Source of the DNA: Mansonella perstans
Lineage: Eukaryota; Nematoda; Chromadorea; Rhabditida; Onchocercidae
Length of the DNA: 64,000 bases
Assembly: GCA_037074765.1 (NCBI GenBank)
Contig: JBAMDO010000092.1
Span: forward strand, 122,389-186,388
Direction of reading: 5' to 3'
Shown here: one piece after another, positions 1 through 12,800 of the stretch
How the letters are laid out: the number at the start of each line of letters is the position of its first letter
Position numbering within the stretch: the first letter of the stretch is position 1
The notes under the pieces: model-generated
Database searches by the model: none
Told to the model about the DNA's origin: nothing
What the model saw: only the letters and a program-made list of their open reading frames with translations
Translations under genes and position numbers: made by a program

Positions 1-22
1 ATAGTAAAAGAAAAGTTAAATC

Positions 23-31
23 ATGAAGAAG
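23..31 (+). other. Possible tiny first coding exon of the helicase
   Basis: ATG AAG AAG is followed by GTATTA and, after a 79-base interval, by the TTTTCTAG acceptor of the exon at 111. The join keeps frame (MKK before VDNGTEG). The donor is weak and the exon is only 9 bases, so a start further upstream, outside the window, is an equal alternative. Confidence 0.25.
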
Positions 32-110
32 GTATTAATTGTGCGTAAAGATAAACGAGATTTAAATTTAAGCACTTTTTCGTTTTAAATGATTTTTGCC
101 AATTTTCTAG

Positions 111-3100
111 GTTGATAATGGCACTGAAGGGAACTATAATCAGAGTAGTGATATGCGAGGATCATTTCACGAGAATAGTTTTTCAAGTGAGTATTGTCGT
201 GAAATTCTTGCGAGAGGTCGACATCTGCCAATATTTTTCCAGCGGGTTTGTCAGGGAGCGTTGTATTAAGTTGAATTGATTGTGTTGCGGGAAAACCTCG
301 AGCTCGGATAATAAAACCTTTATTAGAACGTAAGTAGGAAACAGTGAGTATCAGGATGTACAAACGTACCAATATATCGTTTGAGGATCGAGTGTCTATA
401 TATAGTCGTAGAAGAGGCGGGATTTAATTGCTTAAAACAATGATCATAAAGTTGAAGTGGTAAAAGAGGGGATTAATTATGACTGACAATACATGATTTA
501 CAACAGCAGCGTCTTCAAAGCTATACTAAATTACTTGTCAAAATAAGTAAACAAAGATATTATTGGTGAAAAGATTAACAGTTTATAGTGGAGAAGAAGG
601 GGAATTAATTGCTTAAAACAATGGCCTTTGTTTGGTAATAGCTGCTGCTTTGTTAGCTTACTGTAGAAAAGATGTGAATTCACATGACAACAAAGAGCAT
701 GGAAATAAATCAAAAAATGTAACTTTAGTTGAATGCTTTAAAATGTTATTAGTATTTAAATAAATCAAAAAATGTAACTTTAGTTGAATGCTTTAAAATG
801 TTATTAGTATTTGTTTACAATTTAATTTATTGAGTTATTGAAAGTTTCGCGTTATAAAATTCGCGACAAGTACTACGGAATATTTAATAAATATGCCGAT
901 TGCATAAATAGGAAAGCATTTATTCTCTATAAATTTTCTTATGATATTGTGGATTTTCGTATTTATACAGTTTCAGAAATGCCTTTAATGTCTCTTTCTA
1001 GTACCGGTTGAGAGATTATTATTTGTGTTTCATCCTTACCAGTTAAATAAAGCGAAAATTTTATTTGCTGAAATTGTAAAATATTGCTAATAGTGGTATT
1101 TTAGAAAGAAATAATTTCGACGAGAAGAATCGAGGTAATCGAGAAAATAGAATTGAACACAATGCAGATTACAATCAAGGTATCAACCAGTTACTATTTA
1201 CCTTTCACCTTTTATCACCTTTCAGGTGATAAAATGTACTTATCACCTTTCAGGCGTTATTTGCTCTTCTTTTTTAGTCATTTTATCATTCTTTTTCAAC
1301 TTTTTAGAGCTTTTAGAGCTTGATTAAATTCTGTATTTAAGATTAGGTTGTAATGGTTTCCGAGATTTCGATGTTGTAAAATGATCAATGGTTGAAGAAT
1401 ATGTTTTAAATTACATGATTTAGATTCAGATGCATTCGACACTGGAGGTTATCGTGAAAACGAGTTTTCTTCTGAATTCTCAGCTGAACGTTCTTCTGGA
1501 TTTTCATCGGGATATGATGATAGGGATAGTGGTTTTTTAGCAAGGACTGGCGAAAACAAAGGATCTTCAAACAGAGGCAGCCGTGGTAACGGTTTCGGCT
1601 CAAGAAGTGACGGTCGTGGTAGCGGTTTTGGTTTATTCAGTGACGATTGTGGCAGTCGTGGTGGTGGTTTCGGTTCAAGCAGTGGCGGCCGTGGTAACGG
1701 TTTCGGCTCAAGCAGTGGCGGTCGTGGTAGCGGTTTTGGTTCATTCAGTGACGATTGTGGCAGTCGTGGTGGTGGTTTTGGTTTAAACAGTGGCGGCCGT
1801 GGTAACGGTTTCGGCTCAGTTAGTGGCGGTCGTGGTAACGGTTTCGGCTCAAGTAGTGGCGGTCGTGGTAGCGGTTTTGATTCATTTAATGACGATTGTG
1901 GCAGCCGTGGTGGTGGTTTCGGTTCAAGCAGTGGCGGCCGTGGTAACGGTTTCAGCTCAAGCAATGGCGGCCGTGGTAGCGGTTTCGGGTCAAGCAGTGG
2001 CGGCCGTGGTAACGGTTTCGGTTCAAGCAGTAGCGGCCGTGGTAGCGGTTTCGGGTCAAGCAGTGGCGGCCGTGGTAACGGTTTCGGTTCAAGCAGTAGC
2101 GGCCGTGGTAGCGGTTTCGGCTCAAGCAATGGCGGCCGTGGTAACGGTTTCGGTTCAAGCAGTAGCGCTCGTGGTAGCGGTTTCGGCTCAAGCAGTGGCG
2201 GCCGTGGTAGCGGTTTTGGTTCACTCAGTGACGATCGTAGCTACTTTGGTTTAAACAGTGGCGGTCGCGGTGGTGGTTTTAATTCAAGAAGTAGCGATCA
2301 TGGTGACGGCTTTGATGCAGTCAGTGGCGATCATGGAGGTTTCGGTTCAAGAAATGGTAATCGTGGTGGTGGTTTTGGTTCGAGCAGTAGCGATCATTAC
2401 GATGGTTTTGATGCAGTCGGTGGCGATCGTGCTAATTTTGGTTCAAACAGTAACGGTCATGGCGGTTTTGGCTCAAGCAGTGGTGGTCGTGGCAGTTTTA
2501 ATTTAAGCAGTAGTGGCCGTAGTGGTGATTTTGATTCAAGTACTGGCGGTCGCGGTGGTTTTAATTTAGTCAGAAGCATTTGTGGTGATTCGAGGAATGG
2601 TTTGAATTATGATTATAATTCCAATGCAAATGGTTTTTCTGGTGATCAGGGCAGCAGATTTGATGGTTCCAATTATGATAATGGTTCTAGAGGTTTTGCT
2701 AATCGCATCCATGGATTCAGAAGAAATTATGCTCTTTCTAATGATCGTTTTGATAGTTTCCGTCCCAAAAGTAATGATTTTGCTGGTAATAGATGTGATA
2801 GCTTTGATAAATTCGGTAACAAGTACGACGGATTTTCAAGTGGACGAGGTGATTGGAGTACTAACAACAACTTCGGTAAGGGTTAATAACAACTGTAATT
2901 TTGAAAGATTTTGTAGCAAATCTAGTACTGAAGAAACTTTTTTGTGCCCTCGGAGCTGATAGTTTCAGTAATGATGGTATTGCTTGAACATGATTTAAAA
3001 TGATTGTTTTGGGATTTCCAAGATTGGGATTGGAACTTTATTTTGCTGAATTTATTTATATGTTTCATATCTCACAGACTTCAATAATCTCGTAAAGATA

Positions 3101-6100
3101 TTGTTTTTATCAGCGTATAAAATAAATCATGTTCAAGGGCTATCCAAATACCAATCAAAACTTTCGATATTTTGGATGTACATGTCTCAAATACTTTGGT
3201 AGTTCATTCCCCAAAATTTCGGTTAATTCATTGAACAAAATAGCTTTTATAATTAGAATAATTTCAGGAAAAATGGAATTTGTCCGTTCTCATTTCAGTC
3301 GCGATTATGATAATAAACCAAATAATGTTAAAGGTAAGAGTACGTGTTGTTAATTATACGAATTAATGATCAAAGCAAGAATATGTAGTGTTAATTTTTC
3401 TCCAACTCTTTATTGATTTGATTGCCCATTGAGAAGAATGGGTTCCAGAATATTTGGGAAGTGTAATTGCAAGAAGATTCGGATGATTCTTCAAATTAGA
3501 ATTTTGGAAGGCTAAGAAGTTTTGGAGGTGCCGAACTATTATTTAAGTTGTAGCAAATAATTTTGGGATTTAGAGGAATTTTTTAAGTTTCAAACAAGCT
3601 TCAATCATTTAATGTTAAAATCCTTTGTTATTTTAGTTATTCAACCACAAATTGCTCTGTATTAGTTCTAATATAAAATATTAGTTCTAATCTTATACGT
3701 GAAAACTTTGAAATGTGTAATATTTAGAAATAAAATTTAATTCTCCGCAGAATCTGTTTCAGTTCCTAAATCTCATATTCCAAAAGATCAATCTATCGAA
3801 GAAATGTATAAAGACGATGCGGAAAATGCAAAATATGAGGTCGCTGTTTTTGAAACAACAAGATTTCATTTTCCTAGTTATAGGGGGAAAGGAGAAAGTG
3901 AAAAGTGAGAGAACTGAACAGGATTAGTTCATTGAGCGTTATTCTGTACAATTTTTTTGGACCTTAGAATTTTCATTGCAGATAAGTGATCTGGATCAAG
4001 AAGTCACAATAAAAGGAGTTCCACAGTTGCAGAAAGTGCTGAAATTAGAGTGAGTTTATTCAGAATCCATCAGCATAAGGTTCATATACTTTGGAGCATT
4101 AATGAATTATAATATGAAAATTGCTTTTATTCTGATATGTGAAATTTTTACTTTAATCCTGCATTAAAGTTAATTGATTACGAAGCAACGTTTTGATTTC
4201 ATTTTAGCGATTGGAAAAACGCAGGATTTGGCGATTTGTTGTTAAGCAATATTATTGAAAAGTCATGCTACTCGACACCGCGGCGTATTCAAGCTGCTGT
4301 TATTCCACTTATACAGAATGGTAGGTGTAGTAAATTGAAAATGAATATAAGTAACTTTTATTCGACTTGGATGGACGTTCCAGTCATTTCATTATACGTA
4401 CATGTGTGCATATGTGTATGTATAGACATATATGTGTAAGGAAAAAAACATATATATAGACTGCCAAAATGTTTTATCGCACTGTACATTGGTCCATCAT
4501 TTCTTTTACCAAACAAGTTGTGTTTTATTTAGGTTGGGACATGGTTGGACAGGCTGAAACAGGTAGCGGTAAAACGGCCGCATTCATTTTACCAATTATC
4601 AATCACATCATGAATAATGGTGAGAGGAGTGATTCAGAATGCGCTCCAATTGCTTTGGTGCTAGCACCAACACGTGAATTAGTGGGACAGCTATACAATC
4701 AAGCTAGAAAATTCAGTGCAGGTATGCATCGTGGCATAATTAACATAGTATTGATTTTAAAAAAGCTTACAGGCAAGTTATCTAGTAAATGCTAGATAAA
4801 ATTAAAAGATAAATTTCAGAATTATCCTATATCAAAATCATACTAGTTCTGAGGTCTGATCTGTTATTGAGTATGATGTTTAACAGTATGTGTCTGCTTC
4901 CCGAATCGTTAATTCATTTATCGTTTTATTGTCCGGATGCATCTGAGCATTACTTCGATTTATAATAATGTATTTATTCAACTGTTTCGTGTGCAGCATT
5001 CATTCGCGTTTATTTATTGTGATCTTTTCTGAATATTTCGTATGCTGATTGTGATGTGAATCTAAATACAGTAAAACTTTGCTTGTGTAAAAATGTAACT
5101 TTCAGGAACTGGTGTAACAGTGGCGAAGGCATATGGGCAGTACAAGTTTACGGAAAATATGATGGAACTGGAGAGAGGCTGTAACATGCTGTTTGCGACA
5201 ATGGGACGATTAGAACATTTTGTAAAGAGTGGGAAGGTATCAATTTGAAGGGTGATATTTCCAGAATTGACGGAGATTTTAGTTTCACTATATTAATATT
5301 TTTTCTGTTGCAAAAATCCGAATGTTTTGTTAAAATGTGAAAATTAGGATTAACTGTTATACAGTAATGCAATGAGCTCATAATTATTACGATAAAGTTT
5401 TACAAAATTTTGAGGAATGGGTATAATCGCAGCGCGGTGTGGTTTCGATAATATTCGGATATAGTTTTATTTTTTTTTAGTTCTAATATTTCAGTTCAGA
5501 TTTAAATTTCAACATGACTTTGTTGACTTTGTTAACGTTAAAAGAATATGTGTCAAATATTTGAAACGAATAGTTTTCTTGGAGGAAAAAGATCTTAGTT
5601 TGTATATTCTTACTGGTGCTGTTTCTTAGAGAAAATTCTGTGCTTTTTTAGGTGAAATTGCACAATGTCAAGTTTTTTGTGCTGGATGAAGCCGATCGTA
5701 TGCTTGATCAAAATTCCTTTTTAACAGTTGTCATGAATCTTGTTCGGGCACCTGGTTTTCCATCAGTAATCATTTTATTTTGATGAAATTTTCAAAAAAA
5801 TGAAGAAATGTACCGAAAATCATAGAAATGTACTTCGAAAAAGAATAAGATTCGTGAATATATCATAGCTTGGAAACAAATTATTCCACTTATTCGAGCA
5901 TATCCCTCAGTTAATTTCGTGGGCAATTATGTCTTGTTTGTTTCAAATTTTAAAAATCATTTTTTATAGTTGAAGGATCGGCAAACTTTATTATTCAGTG
6001 CCACGTTTACACCACAAGTACAAGAGCTAGCAACAAAAATTTTGAAACAAAACTATGCATTTGTTTCAAACGGTAAAACCATTGCGGCTAATCCACTTGT

Positions 6101-8031
6101 TGAACAGAATTTTATTGAGGTTAGCTAAATGTCATCTATTTCAAATCTGTTACATGCTTCCAAGTTTTTTTACTATCCAAACACATAATAAGGCATTATA
6201 AATAAGTTTTATGCAAATAACATTTGCTGTTGCAGGTTACAGCTGAAAACAAATTTGAAAAACTGATGCAATTATTAGAAGAAGATAGAGAGAATAACGA
6301 CGACGTACCACGTACTCTAATTTTTGTTCAGCGAAAAGACATGAGCAATGTTTTAGCTCTAAATCTTGTTCAGAAGAATATAGAGTCTATTAGTATCAAT
6401 GGGTAATGTTCCATCAATGATAAAAATTTGTCTCTATATGAAATTTGAGATCATGTTAAAGTTCTAGGGATATATTTGTATTTCGTATACTTTTCATTTC
6501 CACTAATTTTTAACTATAATGGTTTACATGTAATAAATTTTGAGTGGCTCAAATATTCCTTGAAGTTTTCAAATGTTATTGACATTGTACTTTAATAAAA
6601 GGTAGCATTGCAGAGATCGCGAGCAGGAACAGCGGGAAGAGGCACTGGCAGATTTTCGGAAAGGTGATATTAAAGTCTTGGTTGCTACTGATGTTTGCGC
6701 TCGTGGTATTGATGTCAAAGATCTCGAGCATGTTAGTTTATATACTTCGTTTGTTGTTATTTATCTTCCTGTGATTACTGTTTTTTGGTTGCGTGCTAGA
6801 TGATGTTTTCATTAATTACGTCGGTCATTCATTTATCTTTACACTAACTGTGTAGAAAAATGTAATACTTGAGTTTTATATACTTCAGGTTATTTTAAGG
6901 TTATTAATTATGACATGCCAGATGATCGTCTGACTTATGTACATCGTATTGGCCGTACTGGTCGTCTTCATCGAGGTAAGGCGACATCATTCATCAATCT
7001 GGCTGAACAAGATCGAGATTTGATTGCCGATATTATTCAGGTATAGTCGCTTTCGTACTCTAAATTTTATTTGGGAAAACAATATAAGCGATACCACTTG
7101 CTTACTAATTACTTTTTTTATGTCTCTGCTAAATATTACGGTGGAGTTTGATCGCTGAAAAAAATTTGAAAGCATTTCTGTGAGAAATGAAAACATGATT
7201 CTTTAGGTGGTTCGAGATGCACAGCAAATACCGCCGGACTTTCTTCTTGATTTTGTTAATAGTCGTAATGGACTACCTGGTTTCACGGGAGGTAAAGGTA
7301 TGCTTTGGTGTTATTTTTGGGACAGAAGACAGATTTGTAAGTCGAAAAGGCTGATGTTAATTATTCGAGTTTTAACAAAAAGTTAATTTTTGCATGGAAA
7401 ATTTTTTGATCTGCATTAAAGTAGAATCCTTAACGAACAAGTGATGTTTCAGATCTCATGTGAAATGATTTTGTTCGCAAATTCAAAATGGCATTTCAAG
7501 AATTGTGTGTACGGGTTTCATTTATTTTGATTAAATTTATCCAAAATCCTTATTTTATTTGTAGTTGGGATCAACGTTAATCAGATAGGAGATTTGTAAA
7601 TCAGAAAGAAGGCAGCAGCTTTTATGGGATTTCCAAAAAAAAAATGGGCGATACTGCTGCATGCTGACAATGAGAAAAGGATTAAATAATTCCTAATTGT
7701 TAACTTTTTAACAAATACTCAGTGATTCAGTCAGTAATTGCTCGTATCTTGAATCTCGGGAGCATTTGAGCCTTCTTATTCGTATAATAATATTCCTAGT
7801 CATTAATACAGTCACTTCTGTAAATCCAGCTGTTTTAATGTTACTAATAGCATTTTGCTCCGTTTATCACATTTAAAACTTTTCTTTTTTCCCAATTGCA
7901 TATAAAATCTAATAATATTTTTTATTTTTGGCAAATTCGCAAATTTTGCAATGAACTGAAATGAAAAAATTATTTTAGAGTTTGAAAAACATTATCGCCA
8001 AGTGGGATTGGAAGATATGGGAAAGATATAA
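111..8031 (+). CDS. Vasa/GLH-type DEAD-box RNA helicase with FG/RG-repeat domain (5' end uncertain)
   Basis: ATP-dependent RNA helicase, expected in germ granules. Exons that join in frame: 111-186, 1105-1179, 1424-2875, 3268-3333, 3751-3839, 3982-4049, 4208-4320, 4533-4721, 5106-5236, 5652-5765, 5970-6119, 6236-6402, 6614-6731, 6900-7040, 7207-7297, 7979-8031; together 1030 residues. The N-terminal half is N/G/S/R-rich with many [15 protein letters not shown] units. The helicase core (about residues 575-1013) shows AETGSGKT (motif I), PTREL (Ia), DEAD (II), SAT (III), ARGID (V) and HRIGRTGR (VI), so ATPase function is likely. Odd points: motif Ib reads ATMGR instead of ATPGR, and no CCHC zinc knuckle is visible between repeats and core, unlike most Caenorhabditis GLH proteins. 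A 9-base exon at 23-31 (ATG AAG AAG before gtatta) would supply a start in frame, but the gene may begin left of the window. Family is sure; Vasa versus GLH is inference. Confidence 0.9.
703..812 (+). repeat. Perfect 55-bp tandem duplication in a helicase intron
   Basis: Copies at 703-757 and 758-812 are identical base for base and directly adjacent. They lie in the 918-base intron between the exons ending at 186 and starting at 1105. Two related segments around 418-441 and 599-622 in the same intron share the string gcttaaaacaatg. Either a recent duplication or an assembly error. Confidence 0.95.
1210..1234. repeat. Short perfect hairpin in a helicase intron
   Basis: Arms ttttatcacc and ggtgataaaa pair perfectly around a 5-base loop. 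The left arm and loop recur as a direct repeat (ttatcacctttcagg) about 30 bases downstream. No function can be given. Confidence 0.7.
1424..2875 (+). repeat. FG/RG-rich tandem repeat exon of the helicase
   Basis: One 1.45-kb exon. From about 1578 to 2560 it is built of 33-base (11-residue) units of the form [11 protein letters not shown], interspersed with [12 protein letters not shown] spacers that recur about every three to four units near 1639, 1747 and 1885. Units become more degenerate towards 2600, where the sequence changes to N/D/F-rich text such as [13 protein letters not shown]. The repeat is GC-richer than its surroundings and stays open in several frames on both strands, which creates false ORFs (for example 1449-2129 minus and 1790-2254 plus). 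FG/RG repeats of this kind bind RNA and drive germ-granule association in Vasa/GLH proteins. Confidence 0.9.
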
Positions 8032-8523
8032 AAAAAAAAAATGAAGACTTATTTTGATTTAGTTTTATCTTTTCTCTTTTTATTTTTTTGATATGTAATG
8101 AATTCTGAAATTTTTTTTCGTTTTATAATACAGTGAGAATTTAAGAAGTGCAGATCATAGAATAGATTGCCGATTTATGATATCTTTTAAATTTTACAGA
8201 AGATTTAAATATTGTATGGTCCTTCAAATATTATATCAGATAGAATAAGCAAATATTACATCAAACAGAATAAGCAAGCTTAAGAATATAAAATGAAAAA
8301 GAATTGGAAATACACGATGCTTTTTAATTTGAGGGTGGAATGCCTCAAAAATTTCCCGAAAAAACAGCCATTTCCTTAATTTTTGTGGCATAACTTAATA
8401 CCTGTTCAAATAATTATATTAGACGGTATCAAGGGCGATAGATACTTTTTGCTATATTCCAATTCAAATTATAAGTCATTGTTTTAGTTTTTGTATTTCA
8501 TGCTGTACTTTGATTAGTTGCAG

Positions 8524-9118
8524 AAAAAGAACAAGCCATGCTAGCAAAAATGAAGATCAATGCTAGTAAATTAGTAAGTACTTTTTGTTATGTTGAAAAT
8601 TTATGACATTGCCTTAACATTTCACACCACATGTAAGTTTGCTGTTACATTACTTGTTCTATAAATAGTTTCACTGACTGAAATAATTGTTCCATAAAAA
8701 TCGATATCCAAGGAAGACAATCACATTTTATCCATTTTTATTTATGATTTAAACAATTTTGTTTATGTCATTGCATTGCACATATTCAATGACGATATGT
8801 TGATTTGTAATGAATATACTATGGTTGATTTTATTTCCAACTGTTTTATCACAGGTTGAGAATTTATTGGCAGGGTTTTTTTATTTTATATGCTATGTTT
8901 TTCCATTGCACATATACTCAATGTTCGAAATCACGAGAGTATTATTGCGTAATTTAATCAGCAAGAAAAAAAGACTTGAAAATCACCAACTTTTACAGAA
9001 ATTGAATTTTAAAACTGTAAAGTGTAAAAAAAGAGAAAAGAAATATGCATGCACAATTTATAAGCTATTATTTCTGTATATTACATACAGGCTATTTCTA
9101 TTTCCAACGAATCGGTGA
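8524..9118 (+). other. Alternative 3' exons of the helicase (candidate)
   Basis: Behind a TTGCAG acceptor, 8524-8573 encodes EKEQAMLAKMKINASKL in the same entry phase as the exon at 7979 and ends at a good GTAAGT donor. It joins in frame to 8855 (after TTATCACAG), open until the stop ending at 9118. Skipping the 7979-8031 exon would thus replace [16 protein letters not shown] by a longer tail. The 8855-9118 part is hydrophobic then basic and may not be coding to its end. The splice signals are real-looking; use of this path is inference. Confidence 0.35.
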
Positions 9119-9824
9119 TTTCTAATCTTTTTTTGTTTAAAACTGTTTCATTTTATGCTGTACAGTTATTGAAAAATTTGTTACAATCAATATCAGTCTA
9201 ATATTCATAATGTCACAATTTTATTCCTATCTTAGTTCTTGTTTTGTTTTTACATGAAAAAATTCTCCGTTACTTTTTTTTCTGTTTTGCGTCACTTTAT
9301 TTCAAAATGATTATTTGTCGATATTTTTTGAAATAAAGCATTTTCATTCATAATGACAATTTATAATGTAATCATTTTCGAATACGCTTAAAGTGAGTGA
9401 TAACGTAAAGTTTAATCGACGAGGTCGATGCAGTAATATTTAGCTTTTACCGTTTTTGCATATGATTTCTGAAATTCTAAATATTGCTTTTTCTTTTCCT
9501 TTCCTTTAAAGTTATTTTTTCTTAACTGAAATGATATTTGAGATTGTATGACGAATAAGCTAACTACATAGGCTCGGCACTAAAAAAGTGAAATGAAAGA
9601 GATTGATTAAATAATCAGTAAAATCTTATTCCTAACACTGCGTCCTATAAACCGGAAGGTATTTTTGATGAACAATAATTGTTTTTGCATTAATCTCCGT
9701 TTTATCCCTATGGTATGTGCAAAATACAAATGGCAGTTTAATTTTTATGCATTAAAATAAAAAGACTACGAAAAGTTCACAATATAATTTGTAAGAATTT
9801 TTATAATGAAAATATGATGACAAA

Positions 9825-9830
9825 TTTATT
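9825..9830 (-). terminator. AATAAA polyadenylation signal of the annexin gene
   Basis: The minus strand reads AATAAA about 55 bases after the annexin stop codon (9887-9885), a normal distance for a nematode poly(A) signal. Confidence 0.6.
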
Positions 9831-9884
9831 GATAATTTTTAGTAAAAAGAAATGAGGAAATTCAAATTTAAGTTTGATATTGAA

Positions 9885-12800
9885 TCAATTGCCACGAACC
9901 AGTGCAATTAAACCATCTTTATATGCTCCTGAACAATCACCCTTAATGAATGATTCCAAACTCTTGTTGTATTTTCGTTGAAATTCATCTCGTACATTGG
10001 CTAGATCGATTTCGGAGCGTGTAACAATAATACGGATTAAATCGTTGTCACGTGTCCCAAAACCCTAAAAATTTGCATTACACTGCAAAATTTTAAATTG
10101 AGAAAATTCCACTTTTTTTTTTTGCTAAGAATAAATTTCTGATGGAAGAGAAGCCATGAAATTTTGTAAGATTTTTAAAGCAATCAAAATATTTGAAATA
10201 TCCCTTAGATTAATGATTTATATCAGATCAAATAAAAAATAAAACAGATGTTTCCCATAACTAAATGATGCATGAATCAGATGTCTAATCATCAAATCGT
10301 GTGAAAATATTTCTTTTTCGCCTGATGTTGGAAACCGTTGTACATATCCGGCAAGCTAATTCACATGCAAATTCTTGCTTGCCTAATCTGTACGTTAAAG
10401 ATCTTGTATGGGGCCCTGTTTTTATATAATTCACACTTATATTGTGGAAAATTTTGTTACTTTTTTTATTATCATATAGTTTAAACAGGAATTTTCTCAA
10501 TTTTCTACAAGTAACGCATCCAACAATATGATCAAGTACGCGATTGATCAATCGAATCTGTTTGATTGAATTTATTTAATCCATAATAATTATTATTTAT
10601 TATTGCTACTGTAATTGAATTATTTCCCTTCTGCGATAAACATCTATTATTGGTAAAATAATTAGCTTACCACCATGCTATTGTAAAGTAAGGTAGCAAA
10701 ATAAGCTGGTTTATTTTGTACACATGCAACAACAGCTAATAAGCCATCCTTGACATCGCCGCTAAATTCCGCTTCAATTGCTTTTTCAATCGTATGATTT
10801 GTTATCTAAAAGAAACAAAAAGAAAAAAAAACTCACAGAACGGAAAAATTTACGAAGTTCTGAATATAAGCATTTAAGTATTTAAAGTTTTAAAGGATAG
10901 AAAAAGAAACAGAAATTTAAGAATTTAAGTACAATTCTATAATAAATTTATTACAAATTTTTGTAATAAATTGTAAAAAATTTTTTAATCATAGATTTAT
11001 CACAGAAAAAAAGTAGTTTATCACTGAAGCTTTTCACTGTGGTAAATGATAAGTGTCAACTTTTATTATAATTAAACCTTTTGGTATTCTAGGAAGACAA
11101 GTCTGAGTTGTGCGTAATTTTGTGAAGCTAAAATAGCATTGAAGCATGATTCATCGGTACCAAGACGTCGCTCACCAGCGTTGTATAATTTTTTCGCATC
11201 CTAAAAATCATATTATCACTATCCTTGAAAATTTTTTCAGGATTATAAATGATAAAAGAAGAAGAAAAGTATTCTGAAGCTTATAACTTTATTGGATGAT
11301 AAGCATTACTTGGGCACAAATTTTTCATCAGGTTTTTTTTTTTGAATATTATCAGAATGTTATCAAACAGTTTTCTAATTAAAGAAGAAATTAGAATTCT
11401 ATTAATTGTAAATTTCTTTTTTTATATTAATTTCTCCTTAATTAGCTTTCGACTTCTAAATTAAATGAATGTAAAGTCTTATAATTTTGAAAATTTTACA
11501 TTTTCTATGTATGAACGTGAGATAAATTTGCGTAATTTTTCATTAAACGCATAGGCGGTTATAAATAAGTTTGTTCTCACTTACGGAACCTAAGTAAACA
11601 CGAAAAAGCTAACCTGATTAGCACGTAATGCATCAGTTTGCATACTTTCATCACGTCCGCCATTACACAGTGATACGAGTAAACGTTTAAAGTGTCCACT
11701 TGTTTCACCAATTAAATCTTCCTCCAGTGTTTTCTTATACATCTGCTGATAAACATTACGTAATTCAGCAATTTGAGCATTCGTCCGTGAACACATAATT
11801 TCGATCAACACTGATTCTGTTGTACCCAAACCCTGCAATTACATTCAAAAATTTTAACTGTGTAATTAAATTAATAAATACTTTATTAATAACTGCAATA
11901 AAGTTATCAGTATCTTTATTAATAGTTATAACAAATTATCAATATCTCCTATTAATAATTAGTAAGTTTATTAATTTGACTGTGTCAAGTATACTGTATA
12001 TCTCTTATTATCAAATAAAAGCGCTCTTCGAATATACAATTTCAAATATTTGAATAATCCATGCATCGAAGTACTTGAGTTTTGTTATTATCAAAAGCTT
12101 AGTCAATGTATAATTCCTTCATAATTAAAGTACTTCATTAATTAAGAATCAAAGTAGTTAAATAACTAGTTCCTAATTACATCTTTTGCTAATTGATCAT
12201 CCCATAACTTCCTTATAATTTCAGTTATTAAGTAATAGTATCTCGCGAAACAGTAAATGATTACTGGACCTTTTGATCATATTTTGAATTTAGAATTTGA
12301 AAATTTCACCTATACAATCATCTTCATTCACAACATTCTTGATTTCTAGTTTTCTATTTGAAAAATTTATGACAATACCGATGATATGCAGAAGAAAAGA
12401 CTTGAAATAATAAAATTTAACAATTATTCAAATCATTAAATCGATACTTCCATAGCCTTGTGAAGTTGTAGCGCATCATATCGTGCCGGTGTCTCCATTA
12501 GCGCCAGTATTAAATCTTCGAAATCACCTGACAGTTCACTCTTCAAATCTTTTATAAGATCTTTGCCATACATTGTTTTATAAGCTGCCGCAATTTGTTG
12601 ACGCTAAAAAAACAAAGAAATGTTAAATAAAAGAATTTTAAAAAACTGAAATTTAAAATGTTGATAAAAAATAAAATCAAATAACAGAAAAATTATATCA
12701 ATGCATAAAACATATACGTTTTATAAAGACGTAAACACATACAATTCATTCATTTACTTTATAAAATTTGTTATAAAAATCCAGAAAAAAACCTGAAGTT

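Larger units (their letters stand above)
8032..9884. other. Intergenic region between convergent helicase and annexin genes
   Basis: AT-rich sequence holding only the candidate alternative helicase exons (8524-9118) and the 3' untranslated part of the annexin gene. No other exon with credible splice sites was seen. Confidence 0.7.

Noticed and set aside
1449..2129. 226-codon minus-strand ORF rich in PKPLPRP
   Set aside because: Antisense of the [10 protein letters not shown] repeat exon; its open state follows from the repeat, and the plus frame alone links to the helicase exons.
1790..2254. 154-codon plus-strand Val/Ala-rich ORF
   Set aside because: Another frame of the same repeat exon.
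10285..10551. 88-codon minus-strand ORF
   Set aside because: Lies within the annexin intron between exons 10805-10671 and 10064-9885 and has no family likeness.
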